Shown in pieces: positions 1 through 6,668 of a DNA stretch of 14,269 nt; position 1 is the stretch's first letter; each line of letters opens with the position of its first letter. The stretch is from the NCBI GenBank assembly GCA_023380995.1, contig JAMCTD010000021.1, forward strand, positions 1 to 14,269, read 5' to 3'. The translations under genes were made by a program, and so were the position numbers. The notes beneath the pieces were generated by a model. The model had not been told where the DNA came from and did no database searches. It saw only the letters and a list, made by a program, of their open reading frames with translations. This DNA comes from Patescibacteria group bacterium (GTDB taxonomy: Bacteria > Patescibacteria > Microgenomatia > Daviesbacterales > UBA10151).

Positions 1-68
1 ATAATTTGAATATCATCACGCAATAATCGCGCAAAATACCGCGCAATCCTTTGTTTACCCAGCACCAT
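1..68 (-). CDS. 5' end of an unidentified gene, cut by the window edge
   Basis: Reading the minus strand from an ATG at 68-66 gives an open frame of 22 codons that runs off the window. The predicted start is MVLGKQRIARYFARLLRDDI, a basic, amphipathic stretch with no signal peptide, so a cytoplasmic protein is likely. A GTG at 65-63 is an alternative start. It is divergent from the membrane protein at 98, with only 29 bp between the starts. On this strand TATAGT (77-72) and TAATAT (80-75) lie just upstream, which is -10-like and fits the leaderless pattern of the window. I do not recognise the family from 22 residues. The alternative is a chance open frame, but the strand-alternating layout and the promoter-like DNA favour a real gene. 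Confidence 0.5.
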   Translation of the reverse strand, partial: MVLGKQRIARYFARLLRDDIQI

Positions 69-71
69 GGT

Positions 72-87
72 ACTATATTAAGATAAT
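72..87. promoter_or_regulatory. Divergent promoter region with closely packed -10-like hexamers
   Basis: On the plus strand GATAAT at 82-87 ends 10 nt before the ATG at 98. On the minus strand TATAGT (77-72) ends 3 nt before ATG 68 and 6 nt before GTG 65. No Shine-Dalgarno sequence precedes either start. The geometry suggests leaderless or nearly leaderless transcripts. AT richness makes chance matches common, so this is inference. Confidence 0.45.
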
Positions 88-97
88 AACATAATTT

Positions 98-1786
98 ATG
101 TGGATTAAGATCCTGCTGCTATTTTTTGCCTTCTCTTTTCTTTTCAGGACAGATTTTTCTTTTGATCAGGATTTGGGCCGCCATTTAAAATTGGGTGAGA
201 TTATTTGGCAAACAAAAAATGTTCCTAAAACCAACCTTTTTTCCTATACCAACCCTGATTTCCCTTTTATTAATACCCATTGGTTATTTGAGGTTTTTGC
301 TTTTATTACCAGCCAAACCCTGGGGCTACAAGCATTACTGTTTATTAAGCTTATTATATTCCTGGTAGCTGTCTGGTTAATTTTAAGGCTAATCCCTAAA
401 GGAAATACTGCCTTACTCCTGCCGGTAGGCTTTATATTTTTTCACCTATTAAGGGAAAGGTTAGAGCTTAGGCCAGAGATATTCAGCTTTTTGTTTACTG
501 CTGGTACTTATTTTATCCTGGAAAAATACCTGCGCGGGCCAACAAAGTTGATCTTTCTCCTTCCCTTAATTCAGCTTCTTTGGATAAATACCCATATCTA
601 TTTTTTTGTAGGTCTAGGCTTACAGGCTATTTTTCTAGCTCATTTAGGCTATCAATATTTACGCTTCCACCTCGAAGGTGGAAAGCTAAAATTGTTAACA
701 ATTATTTTTGTGTTATCGGTTACAGCCAGCTTAGTTAACCCAAATGGCTTATCTGGACTGCTGTATCCTCTAAATGTAAATGGTAATTATGGTTATACCA
801 TTGCAGAAAATCAAACAATGTTCCTTTTGGAAAGTATTAATTTTTACAACCCCAACTTTTTATTTGTGAAATTATGCTTAGGTTTGATTATCCTGCTTTT
901 GATAGCTAGTTTTTTGAGAAAAAGATTTGAGTTTAAGAATATCCTAATTATAGCTTTTGGAACAGCTTTAGCCCTTTTGAATATAAGAAGTTTTCCTTAC
1001 TTAGTTTTTCTGTCAATGCCTGCTGTTTTGTTAAATATGGTTGCCATAAAACCAAATAGATTTACTTACTTGCTTTCATCTTTTTTTGCCCTGCTGCTTA
1101 TTTTAGAAAGTATTTATTACCTAAATGGAAATTACTATTTGATACATGATAGCAACAACAGGCCAAGCTTGAAGTTAATGGAAAGCAGTAAACAAGCTAT
1201 GGATTTTGTGATAAACAATGATTTGCCCGGCCCTATTTATAATAATTTTGATATTGGCAGTTATATTATTTACCGTGGTTTTCCAAAAATTAAAGTTTTT
1301 GCAGATGGCAGGCCTGAAGCCTATCCAAAAGAATTTTTTTCTCAAATCTATATTCCCACACAATCAGATTATTCAAAATTTAAAGAGCTGGAAAATCAGG
1401 TAAAATTTCAAACTATTATTTTTTCCCACACAGACCAGACACCTTGGGGAAAAGCTTTTTTAGCCTCAGTGGTAAAGGATGATACTTGGAAAATAGCATA
1501 TTTGGATGATTTTATGATTGTTTTGGTAAAAGAGGGTGTAGTAAGTGAGAAAAACCTTAAAATAATTGATCTTTCTAAATTAAATGGCTCTGATTTTAAA
1601 TTTGATAACCCCAGATCCTACCTTAATTTGAGCCTATTTTTATTAAATACTGGAAATCAAAACAGCGCTTTAAGTTTTACAAGCAGCGCTTTGAAGCTTT
1701 TTCCTCAAAGTCCTTTTGCAAATGCAGTTTTTGAAAACTTAACAGGACAACCATCTTATTCCTCAAGCAGCAATATATTTTGGTGA
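98..1786 (+). CDS. Polytopic membrane protein, GT-C glycosyltransferase-like, with a C-terminal soluble domain
   Basis: The 562-residue protein begins with a hydrophobic helix and has roughly ten membrane segments through residue ~350. Near the N-terminus are an acidic segment (FDQDLGRHLKLGE, ~22-34) and HWLFE (~61-65) in predicted outside loops. This is the arrangement expected of GT-C-fold lipid-linked sugar transferases, where an early Asp/Glu is catalytic. The part after the last helix (~365-480) contains GPIYNNFDIGSYIIYRG and VFADGRPEAYP, resembling the C-terminal domain found in this kind of bacterial membrane protein. The last ~50 residues look like a single TPR-type helical pair (SYLNLSLFLLNTGNQNSALS). 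The role is probably envelope glycan or glycoprotein assembly, but donor and acceptor cannot be read from sequence. It stops 3 bp before the convergent DUF475 gene. Confidence 0.7.
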   Translation: MWIKILLLFFAFSFLFRTDFSFDQDLGRHLKLGEIIWQTKNVPKTNLFSYTNPDFPFINTHWLFEVFAFITSQTLGLQALLFIKLIIFLVAVWLILRLIPKGNTALLLPVGFIFFHLLRERLELRPEIFSFLFTAGTYFILEKYLRGPTKLIFLLPLIQLLWINTHIYFFVGLGLQAIFLAHLGYQYLRFHLEGGKLKLLTIIFVLSVTASLVNPNGLSGLLYPLNVNGNYGYTIAENQTMFLLESINFYNPNFLFVKLCLGLIILLLIASFLRKRFEFKNILIIAFGTALALLNIRSFPYLVFLSMPAVLLNMVAIKPNRFTYLLSSFFALLLILESIYYLNGNYYLIHDSNNRPSLKLMESSKQAMDFVINNDLPGPIYNNFDIGSYIIYRGFPKIKVFADGRPEAYPKEFFSQIYIPTQSDYSKFKELENQVKFQTIIFSHTDQTPWGKAFLASVVKDDTWKIAYLDDFMIVLVKEGVVSEKNLKIIDLSKLNGSDFKFDNPRSYLNLSLFLLNTGNQNSALSFTSSALKLFPQSPFANAVFENLTGQPSYSSSSNIFW

Positions 1787-1789
1787 AGC

Positions 1790-2704
1790 CTAAACTTTAC
1801 CTACTGCCATTTTGGATTTAAAGAAAAAATAGCTTACCACTATTGCTGTGACAGCCGGGGAAAGCCAGTAGGGAATATGAAAACCAAAACTTTCCAGCAA
1901 CATAATGGTACCCAAACAAAGGATAGAATACATAGCGCCGTTTTTAAGGAAAATATACTTTTTAATTCTCTCAATATTGCCCACGGTCAGTTGTCTAACA
2001 ACTAAAGCTCCAATTCCATTCCCCGCTAAAATCAGCGGAACAGAAAGGGTAAAAGCAAAAGCTCCCAAAACCCCATCTACAGAAAATGTGGCATCAATTA
2101 CCTCAAGATAAAATATTTTTGCCCAATCAGATTTAGAACTGGTAAGCAGTTTTTCCTCGCTTTTTTCAGCTGTCTGCTTAAACCCGTGAGTTATAAAAAA
2201 GGCAGTGGAACCCACAACTGCCCCAAAAGCCATAAAAGGATCCTTGTGTATTGCAAACCAAACAACTGCTGCCAAAATTATAGAAACCACCGCATAAAAC
2301 CAAACACCATATTGCTGAAAAAACTTCTCACTCCTTAAACCAAAGTGCTTATCTTCTAAAAATAACCAGTGGAAAAACAGGAAAACTAAGAAAATACCTC
2401 CACCTGCAAGCAAAATATGCTTGGAATTCTCAATTGCCCCGGCAACTTTAGGATCAGAACTTAAAGCAGCAGTAAATGCGCCTACAGGGCCCAAAGCAGG
2501 ATTAACAGCCCAAACGATTGCCCAAGGCAAAAGCCCTCTGAGCAAAAAAACTGCCACCAAAAGTCCCCAAAACAAAAACCACTTTTTGGCCTTTTGTCCC
2601 ATGGTGGACAGTACTTCTGCGTTAATAATGGCATTATCAATTGAAGAAATTGTTTCAAAAAGAACCAACCCCAAAACTATAAAAATGATGCTTAAAAGAT
2701 CCAT
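1790..2704 (-). CDS. DUF475 / TerC-like integral membrane protein
   Basis: The 304-residue protein has about eight or nine membrane helices. It carries two acidic motifs typical of DUF475 in the TerC/YkoY superfamily: LFETISSIDNAIINAEVL (~15-32) and EVIDATFSVDGVLGAFAF (~201-218). The pairing of two internal D/E-rich helices is what suggests metal-ion transport in TerC relatives, probably Mn2+ or similar export. For DUF475 itself the substrate is not established. KNGAMYSILCLG (~254-265) is a further family motif. Length and both halves are intact. The ATG at 2704 shares a 25-bp divergent promoter region with the S41 protease gene. There is no Shine-Dalgarno site. The 3' end abuts the convergent GT-C-like gene with a 3-bp gap and no visible terminator. 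Confidence 0.88.
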   Translation of the reverse strand: MDLLSIIFIVLGLVLFETISSIDNAIINAEVLSTMGQKAKKWFLFWGLLVAVFLLRGLLPWAIVWAVNPALGPVGAFTAALSSDPKVAGAIENSKHILLAGGGIFLVFLFFHWLFLEDKHFGLRSEKFFQQYGVWFYAVVSIILAAVVWFAIHKDPFMAFGAVVGSTAFFITHGFKQTAEKSEEKLLTSSKSDWAKIFYLEVIDATFSVDGVLGAFAFTLSVPLILAGNGIGALVVRQLTVGNIERIKKYIFLKNGAMYSILCLGTIMLLESFGFHIPYWLSPAVTAIVVSYFFFKSKMAVGKV

Positions 2705-2715
2705 AAGATGAATGT

Positions 2716-2722
2716 TATACTA
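2716..2722. promoter_or_regulatory. Bidirectional -10 element between DUF475 and S41 protease genes
   Basis: The core TATACTA can be read both ways. On the plus strand TATACT (2716-2721) ends 8 nt before the ATG at 2730, with TTAAAA at 2692-2697 as a possible -35 (18-bp spacer). On the minus strand TAGTAT (2722-2717) ends 12 nt before the ATG at 2704. The whole intergenic gap is 25 bp, so one symmetric -10 may serve both genes. Confidence 0.55.
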
Positions 2723-2729
2723 TATTACC

Positions 2730-4019
2730 ATGTCCAAGCACCCCTTCAAAGCTGTTCTATTTTTTTTAATTGTTTTTGCCCTGGGAGCAGGGGTTGGTTA
2801 CAAACTGGTAGGAAATACTCAAAATATTCTTCAGGTAAAAGAAGAAAAGAATACTCCCAAGGCATTTATATCAGAAGTTTATGATAAGATCAGGGAAAAT
2901 TATTGGGATAATATTTCTGATGCCCAGCTTTTAGATCTTTTTAAGTTATCTATTGCCAAAAATGGAGGCGATATTACAGTTGCCAAATTTGAGGACAAAA
3001 CCAAATTTTTGACAGCTTTTATGAACGTTTTAGGCAATATGACAGACGAGCAAAAGAATAAGTTTTCTGTGTCTGTTGTCTCATCAGTGTTAGCGTCACT
3101 TTCCCCAAATGGCAGATCTGGTTTATATACCCAAAAACAGGAAGAACAATTAAAAAACACTGTTTCCAATATTAATCCCCAGAAGGATTTGTACAAAGAT
3201 TTGGGGCTTGCCAAAGGCGCATCAGAGGAAGCTGTTTTGCAGGCTTTCAAAGTAAAATCTGCCGAGCTTCTTAAAGATAAATCACCAGAAGCGCAGGAGA
3301 AACTAAAAACAATAACTTATGCCAAGGATACTTTAACTGCAAAAGAGCAAAAGGAGAAATACGATCAAAAGGGGATTGAGCCTACAATTTCCAGCAGAAT
3401 CATCAGCCCCGGCATTTTATATGTACAGTTTAAAAAATTTTCACCCACATCCTTGGAGGAATTCCAAAAAGCTTTTGAAGATCAGAAAGATACACCAGGG
3501 CTAAACTCTTTAATTTTTGACCTAAGAGGTAATATGGGAGGGGCAATAGATGCCACACCTTACTTTTTGGGGTATTTTTTAGGGCCAGGACAATACGCGT
3601 TTGATTTTTACCACAAGGGTGAATATTTACCATTTAAAACTCAAACAAACAAGCTTGCCAGTATTTCCAAATACAAACAAATAGTGGTGTTGGTTGATGA
3701 AAACACCCAATCATCTGCAGAAATGCTGGCAGCTTCCTTAAAAAAGTATCACCAGGGAGTAATAGTGGGTAACAGGACTAAGGGATGGGGGACAGTAGAA
3801 AGGGTTTTTTCTTTGGACAATCAAATCAGTAAAGAGGAAAAATATTCACTTTTCTTAGTCCACTCCATAACTTTACGGGATGATAACCAGCCAATTGAAG
3901 GAAGAGGAGTAGATCCAGATATTTCTATTAAGGACCCAGCCTGGCCTCAAAAATTGCTAGAGTATTTTAATAATCAAAGCTTGGTAAACACAATTCAAGA
4001 AGTTTTGACCTCAAAATAA
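2730..4019 (+). CDS. S41-family (C-terminal-processing-like) protease with a J-domain-like insert
   Basis: I start at ATG 2730 (429 aa, MSKHPFKAV), because the upstream ATG at 2712 precedes the -10 element; it would add six residues. A signal anchor (~5-25) is followed by a helical segment with DKIRENYWDNIS, typical of S41 N-termini. Residues ~152-214 look like a J domain: DLYKDLGLAKGASEEAVLQA, then KEKYDQKG at the end, but with no HPD motif. This segment sits where CtpA/Tsp proteases carry their PDZ domain. The S41 core follows: FDLRGNMGG (~263-271), ENTQSSAEML with the expected nucleophile near Ser328, and GNRTKGWGTVE. In the usual TFGKG motif the catalytic Lys precedes the second Gly; here that position is Trp353 and a Lys lies two residues earlier (Lys351). 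It is probably an extracytoplasmic, membrane-anchored protein, either an atypical protease or an inactive relative. Confidence 0.85.
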   Translation: MSKHPFKAVLFFLIVFALGAGVGYKLVGNTQNILQVKEEKNTPKAFISEVYDKIRENYWDNISDAQLLDLFKLSIAKNGGDITVAKFEDKTKFLTAFMNVLGNMTDEQKNKFSVSVVSSVLASLSPNGRSGLYTQKQEEQLKNTVSNINPQKDLYKDLGLAKGASEEAVLQAFKVKSAELLKDKSPEAQEKLKTITYAKDTLTAKEQKEKYDQKGIEPTISSRIISPGILYVQFKKFSPTSLEEFQKAFEDQKDTPGLNSLIFDLRGNMGGAIDATPYFLGYFLGPGQYAFDFYHKGEYLPFKTQTNKLASISKYKQIVVLVDENTQSSAEMLAASLKKYHQGVIVGNRTKGWGTVERVFSLDNQISKEEKYSLFLVHSITLRDDNQPIEGRGVDPDISIKDPAWPQKLLEYFNNQSLVNTIQEVLTSK

Positions 4020-4026
4020 GATAAAA

Positions 4027-4386
4027 CTAAATGTTTCTTATAGTATCTAATAAGGACCTAAAATCGGTTTTATCACAATGATGGTCTGCTCCAGATATTT
4101 CCCCGAATGATGGTATACCAACAACCACTATACCAGGCGCTTGCCGGTGTATTGTCTCGGTAAGAATCTCCCCATCTGCATTGCTGATACCTGGGCCTAG
4201 ATTACCATCAACCAATGCCACCTCCACTCCTTTATCCAATAAAGTCGGGATAGCTGCTTTGGCTTCTTGCATATTAGTTGCTATTGCTACTGGTTGAAAT
4301 CCGCCACGATTTAAAACTGTAGTTAGGCACTCTAGCGCAATTAGATCATCTTCAGCGATAAGTAATCTTGCATTTTCTGGCGACAT
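4027..4386 (-). CDS. Stand-alone response-regulator receiver domain (CheY-like)
   Basis: The 119-residue protein is only a receiver domain, with no output domain. The acidic pair is Glu12-Asp13-Asp14 (LLIAEDDLIALECL), the phosphoacceptor is Asp60 in VALVDGNLGPG, and a Lys near the C-terminus (CDKTDF, ~107) matches the conserved lysine. The usual Thr/Ser after beta-4 is not obvious (VVVGIPSFG). It would pass a phosphoryl signal by protein contact, but no histidine kinase lies in the window. The ATG at 4386 has TATAAT 10 nt upstream and no Shine-Dalgarno site. It is convergent with the S41 protease gene (7-bp gap). The GC content is about 46% by hand count over 4081-4320, visibly higher than neighbouring genes, and the codons differ, which hints at transfer. 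Confidence 0.85.
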   Translation of the reverse strand: MSPENARLLIAEDDLIALECLTTVLNRGGFQPVAIATNMQEAKAAIPTLLDKGVEVALVDGNLGPGISNADGEILTETIHRQAPGIVVVGIPSFGEISGADHHCDKTDFRSLLDTIRNI

Positions 4387-4396
4387 ATGAGCAATT

Positions 4397-4402
4397 ATTA
4401 TA
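4397..4402 (-). promoter_or_regulatory. -10 element of the receiver-domain gene
   Basis: A perfect TATAAT on the minus strand ends 10 nt before the ATG at 4386, preceded directly by TG. No ribosome binding site lies between them. This spacing predicts a transcript starting within a few bases of the start codon. Confidence 0.55.
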
Positions 4403-4437
4403 CATAATATTTAAGAACGCAACCATGTGTTCGATGT

Positions 4438-4899
4438 TTAACCTTTCCAACCTCTGTTTGGGTCCTTACGGACTTCTTCTGTTTCTGTAGGACGGGTATA
4501 ATCATCTTCCAGTCTATAGGTGTTGCCAATTTCCGGGGTAGAAACTTCAATAATATCGCAATCTGTTATACCGGCAAGCCTGTGTTTTTGGCCTAAATTA
4601 CAGGTATAACCCGATTGAGGCTGCAGCTTAGTCTCCACCAATTTCCCATTTTCATCTTCCCAAATAACTTTAGCTTCACCATTTATCAAAATCCAACTCT
4701 CCTGCTTTTTGTCATGCACTTGTAAACTTAATTTACACCCTGCATTAATGTGTAGAATCTTGCCCATATATGGCAAGCCCTCCGGTACCCAGTGCAATTC
4801 ATAGCCCCATGGTTTTTCTACCCTTTTTATATAAGGTAAATTAGAAAACTTTGATTTATCGATGGTTTTAAGGAATTTTTCCAATTGGTCAGAGTCCAT
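4438..4899 (-). CDS. Cupin, mannose-6-phosphate isomerase type II-like
   Basis: The protein has 153 residues from ATG 4899; a TTG at 4914 in the same frame would add five residues but lies upstream of the -10-like GATAAT. It has a single cupin fold. KPWGYELHW (~29-37) is the signature seen at the start of the isomerase domain of ManC-type enzymes. LSLQVHDKKQESW (~57-69) supplies Gln60, His62 and Glu67, and GQKHRL (~103-108) supplies His106 as likely metal ligands. In bifunctional ManC proteins this domain interconverts fructose-6-phosphate and mannose-6-phosphate, feeding GDP-mannose synthesis. Here it stands alone, without the guanylyltransferase domain. The role is probably sugar-phosphate isomerisation for envelope glycans, in keeping with nearby glycosyltransferases. 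Another cupin sugar isomerase specificity (for example D-lyxose) is possible. Confidence 0.82.
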   Translation of the reverse strand: MDSDQLEKFLKTIDKSKFSNLPYIKRVEKPWGYELHWVPEGLPYMGKILHINAGCKLSLQVHDKKQESWILINGEAKVIWEDENGKLVETKLQPQSGYTCNLGQKHRLAGITDCDIIEVSTPEIGNTYRLEDDYTRPTETEEVRKDPNRGWKG

Positions 4900-4906
4900 A
4901 TTTTTT

Positions 4907-4912
4907 ATTATC
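4907..4912 (-). promoter_or_regulatory. -10 element of the cupin gene
   Basis: GATAAT on the minus strand ends 7 nt before ATG 4899, with an A-rich spacer and no Shine-Dalgarno site. It overlaps the alternative TTG start at 4914, which argues against that start. Confidence 0.45.
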
Positions 4913-4992
4913 AATAAGTCTTAAGTATATAATAAAGTCAGCTAAGAATGTATGCAGATTTAGGTTTTATCGTAGCTAATTTATCATATTCG

Positions 4993-4998
4993 TAGTAT
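4993..4998 (+). promoter_or_regulatory. Possible -10 element of the GT39-like gene
   Basis: TAGTAT ends 3 nt before ATG 5002 and 9 nt before the in-frame GTG at 5008. A second candidate, TATCAT (4982-4987), ends 14 nt before the ATG. If TAGTAT is the true -10, translation would begin at GTG 5008. No ribosome binding site is visible. Confidence 0.35.
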
Positions 4999-5001
4999 AT
5001 T

Positions 5002-6654
5002 ATGTCTGTGAGAAAAACCACACTACTTCTGTTTTTTATTCTCCTGATATCAATAATATTAAGATTTTACCAAATTAATGAAAACCCTAAGGCCATGTAC
5101 GGCGATGGCCTAACTTTGGTTTATGATGCTTACTCGATTTTAAAAACAGGACATGACCAAAAGGGCAATTTTTTACCTTTAGTTTTTTCCTTGGGTGGAG
5201 GCAGGCCAGCAGGCTATGTTTATGCCACTATTCCGTTTGTGGTTTTATTTGGCCCAACTGCTCTTGCTTCCAATATGGTATCTATTTTATCCGGCATAGG
5301 GATAGTGTTTTTGTTGTATCTTTTGGGAAAAGAATTTTTCTCTAAAAAAGTAGGTTTGGCGATTGCTGCTGTTGCTGCCTTAAATCCCTGGGAGCTAAGT
5401 TTAAGCAGGGGTCCGTTTGAAACTCACTTTGCCTTATTTCTAACACTGCTGGGCATCTTTTCTTTTATAAAAGGGCTTAAAAATAAATACTACTTTTTAT
5501 TGTTTGGATTATCTTTTGGCATTGCTTCCCAAACTTATTCTACATTTAAGCTAACCATTCCGCTATTTACGCTTATGTTGCTGCTTTGGGCAAAGAAGGA
5601 TTTGGGAATAAATTATTTGAAAAAACCATTACTTTTTATATCATTAGCTATTATTGTAGCTTCTAGTGTATTAAGCTTATACCTGACAATCAGCCGTGGT
5701 AATCAGGATAGATTTGATATTATCAATATATTCAAAAACCCGGACATCAGATCCTCTGTCTCTCAGGATGTGAGGGAAAACCGTAAGCTTGATGACTCTC
5801 CTTCGGTAATTTCCGATATCCTGCATACAAAGTATATTGGGCTTACAAGTGTCTGGGTTGAAAATTATGTAAGTAATTATTTTCTTTCATTTTTGTTTTT
5901 GCACGGAGACGGGCAACCCCGCCACAACCCAACCGGAATGGGAGAGTTTTTTTGGATAGATGCGGTCCTTTTAATAGTTGGAATAACTTATTTATATAAA
6001 TCTAAGAGGAGGTTATTAATTTTATTATCAGGTTGGATTTTAATTGCCCCGCTTGCTACCAGTTTGGTTGGAAAGGCTCATGCTTTAAGAAGTTCTTTGT
6101 TGCTTCCTCCAATTTTAATCTTAGTTGGCATTGGTTTATGGAAGCTGTGTAGTAAACCCCGCCGTCTGACAAACAAATTAATACTGGTTTTCCTGGGGTT
6201 TCTTTTCTTATTCCAATTTATCTACTTTATTGATGGATTCTATTTTCTTGCTCCCCGGAAAAATGCCCGCTTTTGGTCATACCCAGCCAAACAAGCTTCT
6301 ATATTAGTATCCAAAAATCTCCAGAAATTTGATTTTATTATTTTGTCTAATGATATTGATAATATGGAATTTGCTTATCCTGTTTATACTAAATTGGATC
6401 CGCAATTAGTAATTGCGCAAAACCAATCTCCCGTCAAATTAGATGAATTTTCATTTTTCAAATACGGGAATGTTTATATTGGCTCTTTGCCGCATACCAG
6501 AATTATGCAATTTATAAAAGATTTACCGGGATCTGTTTTATATATTGGTTCAAATAAGGAACAATCCAGCCTGGAAAATTATAGAGTAATCAGTGGTTTT
6601 GATGGTTTAGCAGATCTAATCGTTGTTGGTAAGCCCGAAGTTCCTTTGGAATAA
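5002..6654 (+). CDS. GT39/ArnT-like polytopic glycosyltransferase (GT-C fold)
   Basis: The 550-residue protein has a first membrane helix at ~7-22, then a periplasmic loop with MYGDGLTLVYDAYSILKTG (~32-50, Asp35). This is the position of the catalytic acidic residue in protein O-mannosyltransferase/ArnT relatives (the usual DE pair is D-G here). GHDQKGNFLPL follows, as is typical of the family in environmental bacteria. About ten further helices run to ~410, and the C-terminal ~130 residues form a soluble domain. Such enzymes transfer a sugar from a polyprenyl-phosphate donor to protein or glycan on the outer face of the membrane. Donor and target cannot be deduced. ATG 5002 is used; GTG 5008 is possible. 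It ends 14 bp before the convergent SIMPL gene, with a T-run (6655-6660) but no clear hairpin. Confidence 0.82.
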   Translation: MSVRKTTLLLFFILLISIILRFYQINENPKAMYGDGLTLVYDAYSILKTGHDQKGNFLPLVFSLGGGRPAGYVYATIPFVVLFGPTALASNMVSILSGIGIVFLLYLLGKEFFSKKVGLAIAAVAALNPWELSLSRGPFETHFALFLTLLGIFSFIKGLKNKYYFLLFGLSFGIASQTYSTFKLTIPLFTLMLLLWAKKDLGINYLKKPLLFISLAIIVASSVLSLYLTISRGNQDRFDIINIFKNPDIRSSVSQDVRENRKLDDSPSVISDILHTKYIGLTSVWVENYVSNYFLSFLFLHGDGQPRHNPTGMGEFFWIDAVLLIVGITYLYKSKRRLLILLSGWILIAPLATSLVGKAHALRSSLLLPPILILVGIGLWKLCSKPRRLTNKLILVFLGFLFLFQFIYFIDGFYFLAPRKNARFWSYPAKQASILVSKNLQKFDFIILSNDIDNMEFAYPVYTKLDPQLVIAQNQSPVKLDEFSFFKYGNVYIGSLPHTRIMQFIKDLPGSVLYIGSNKEQSSLENYRVISGFDGLADLIVVGKPEVPLE

Positions 6655-6668
6655 TTTTTTACAAAAGC

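Noticed and set aside
20..55. Repeated GCGCAA units near the left edge
   Set aside because: They are explained by Arg/Ala codons of the minus-strand open frame and are too short and irregular to be a repeat array.
2900..3250. 116-codon open frame on the minus strand inside the S41 gene
   Set aside because: It is fully inside a gene with clear protein motifs, has no promoter or start context, and its Ser/Leu-rich translation looks like an antisense shadow.
4912..4930. TTAAGACTTA shared upstream of the cupin (4899) and metalloprotease (9573) genes on the minus strand
   Set aside because: A single shared decamer in AT-rich promoter DNA, at different distances from the starts; chance is a reasonable explanation.
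6655..6668. T-run after the GT39-like gene as an intrinsic terminator
   Set aside because: No stable GC-rich stem precedes the T-run, so only the U-tract part of a terminator is present.
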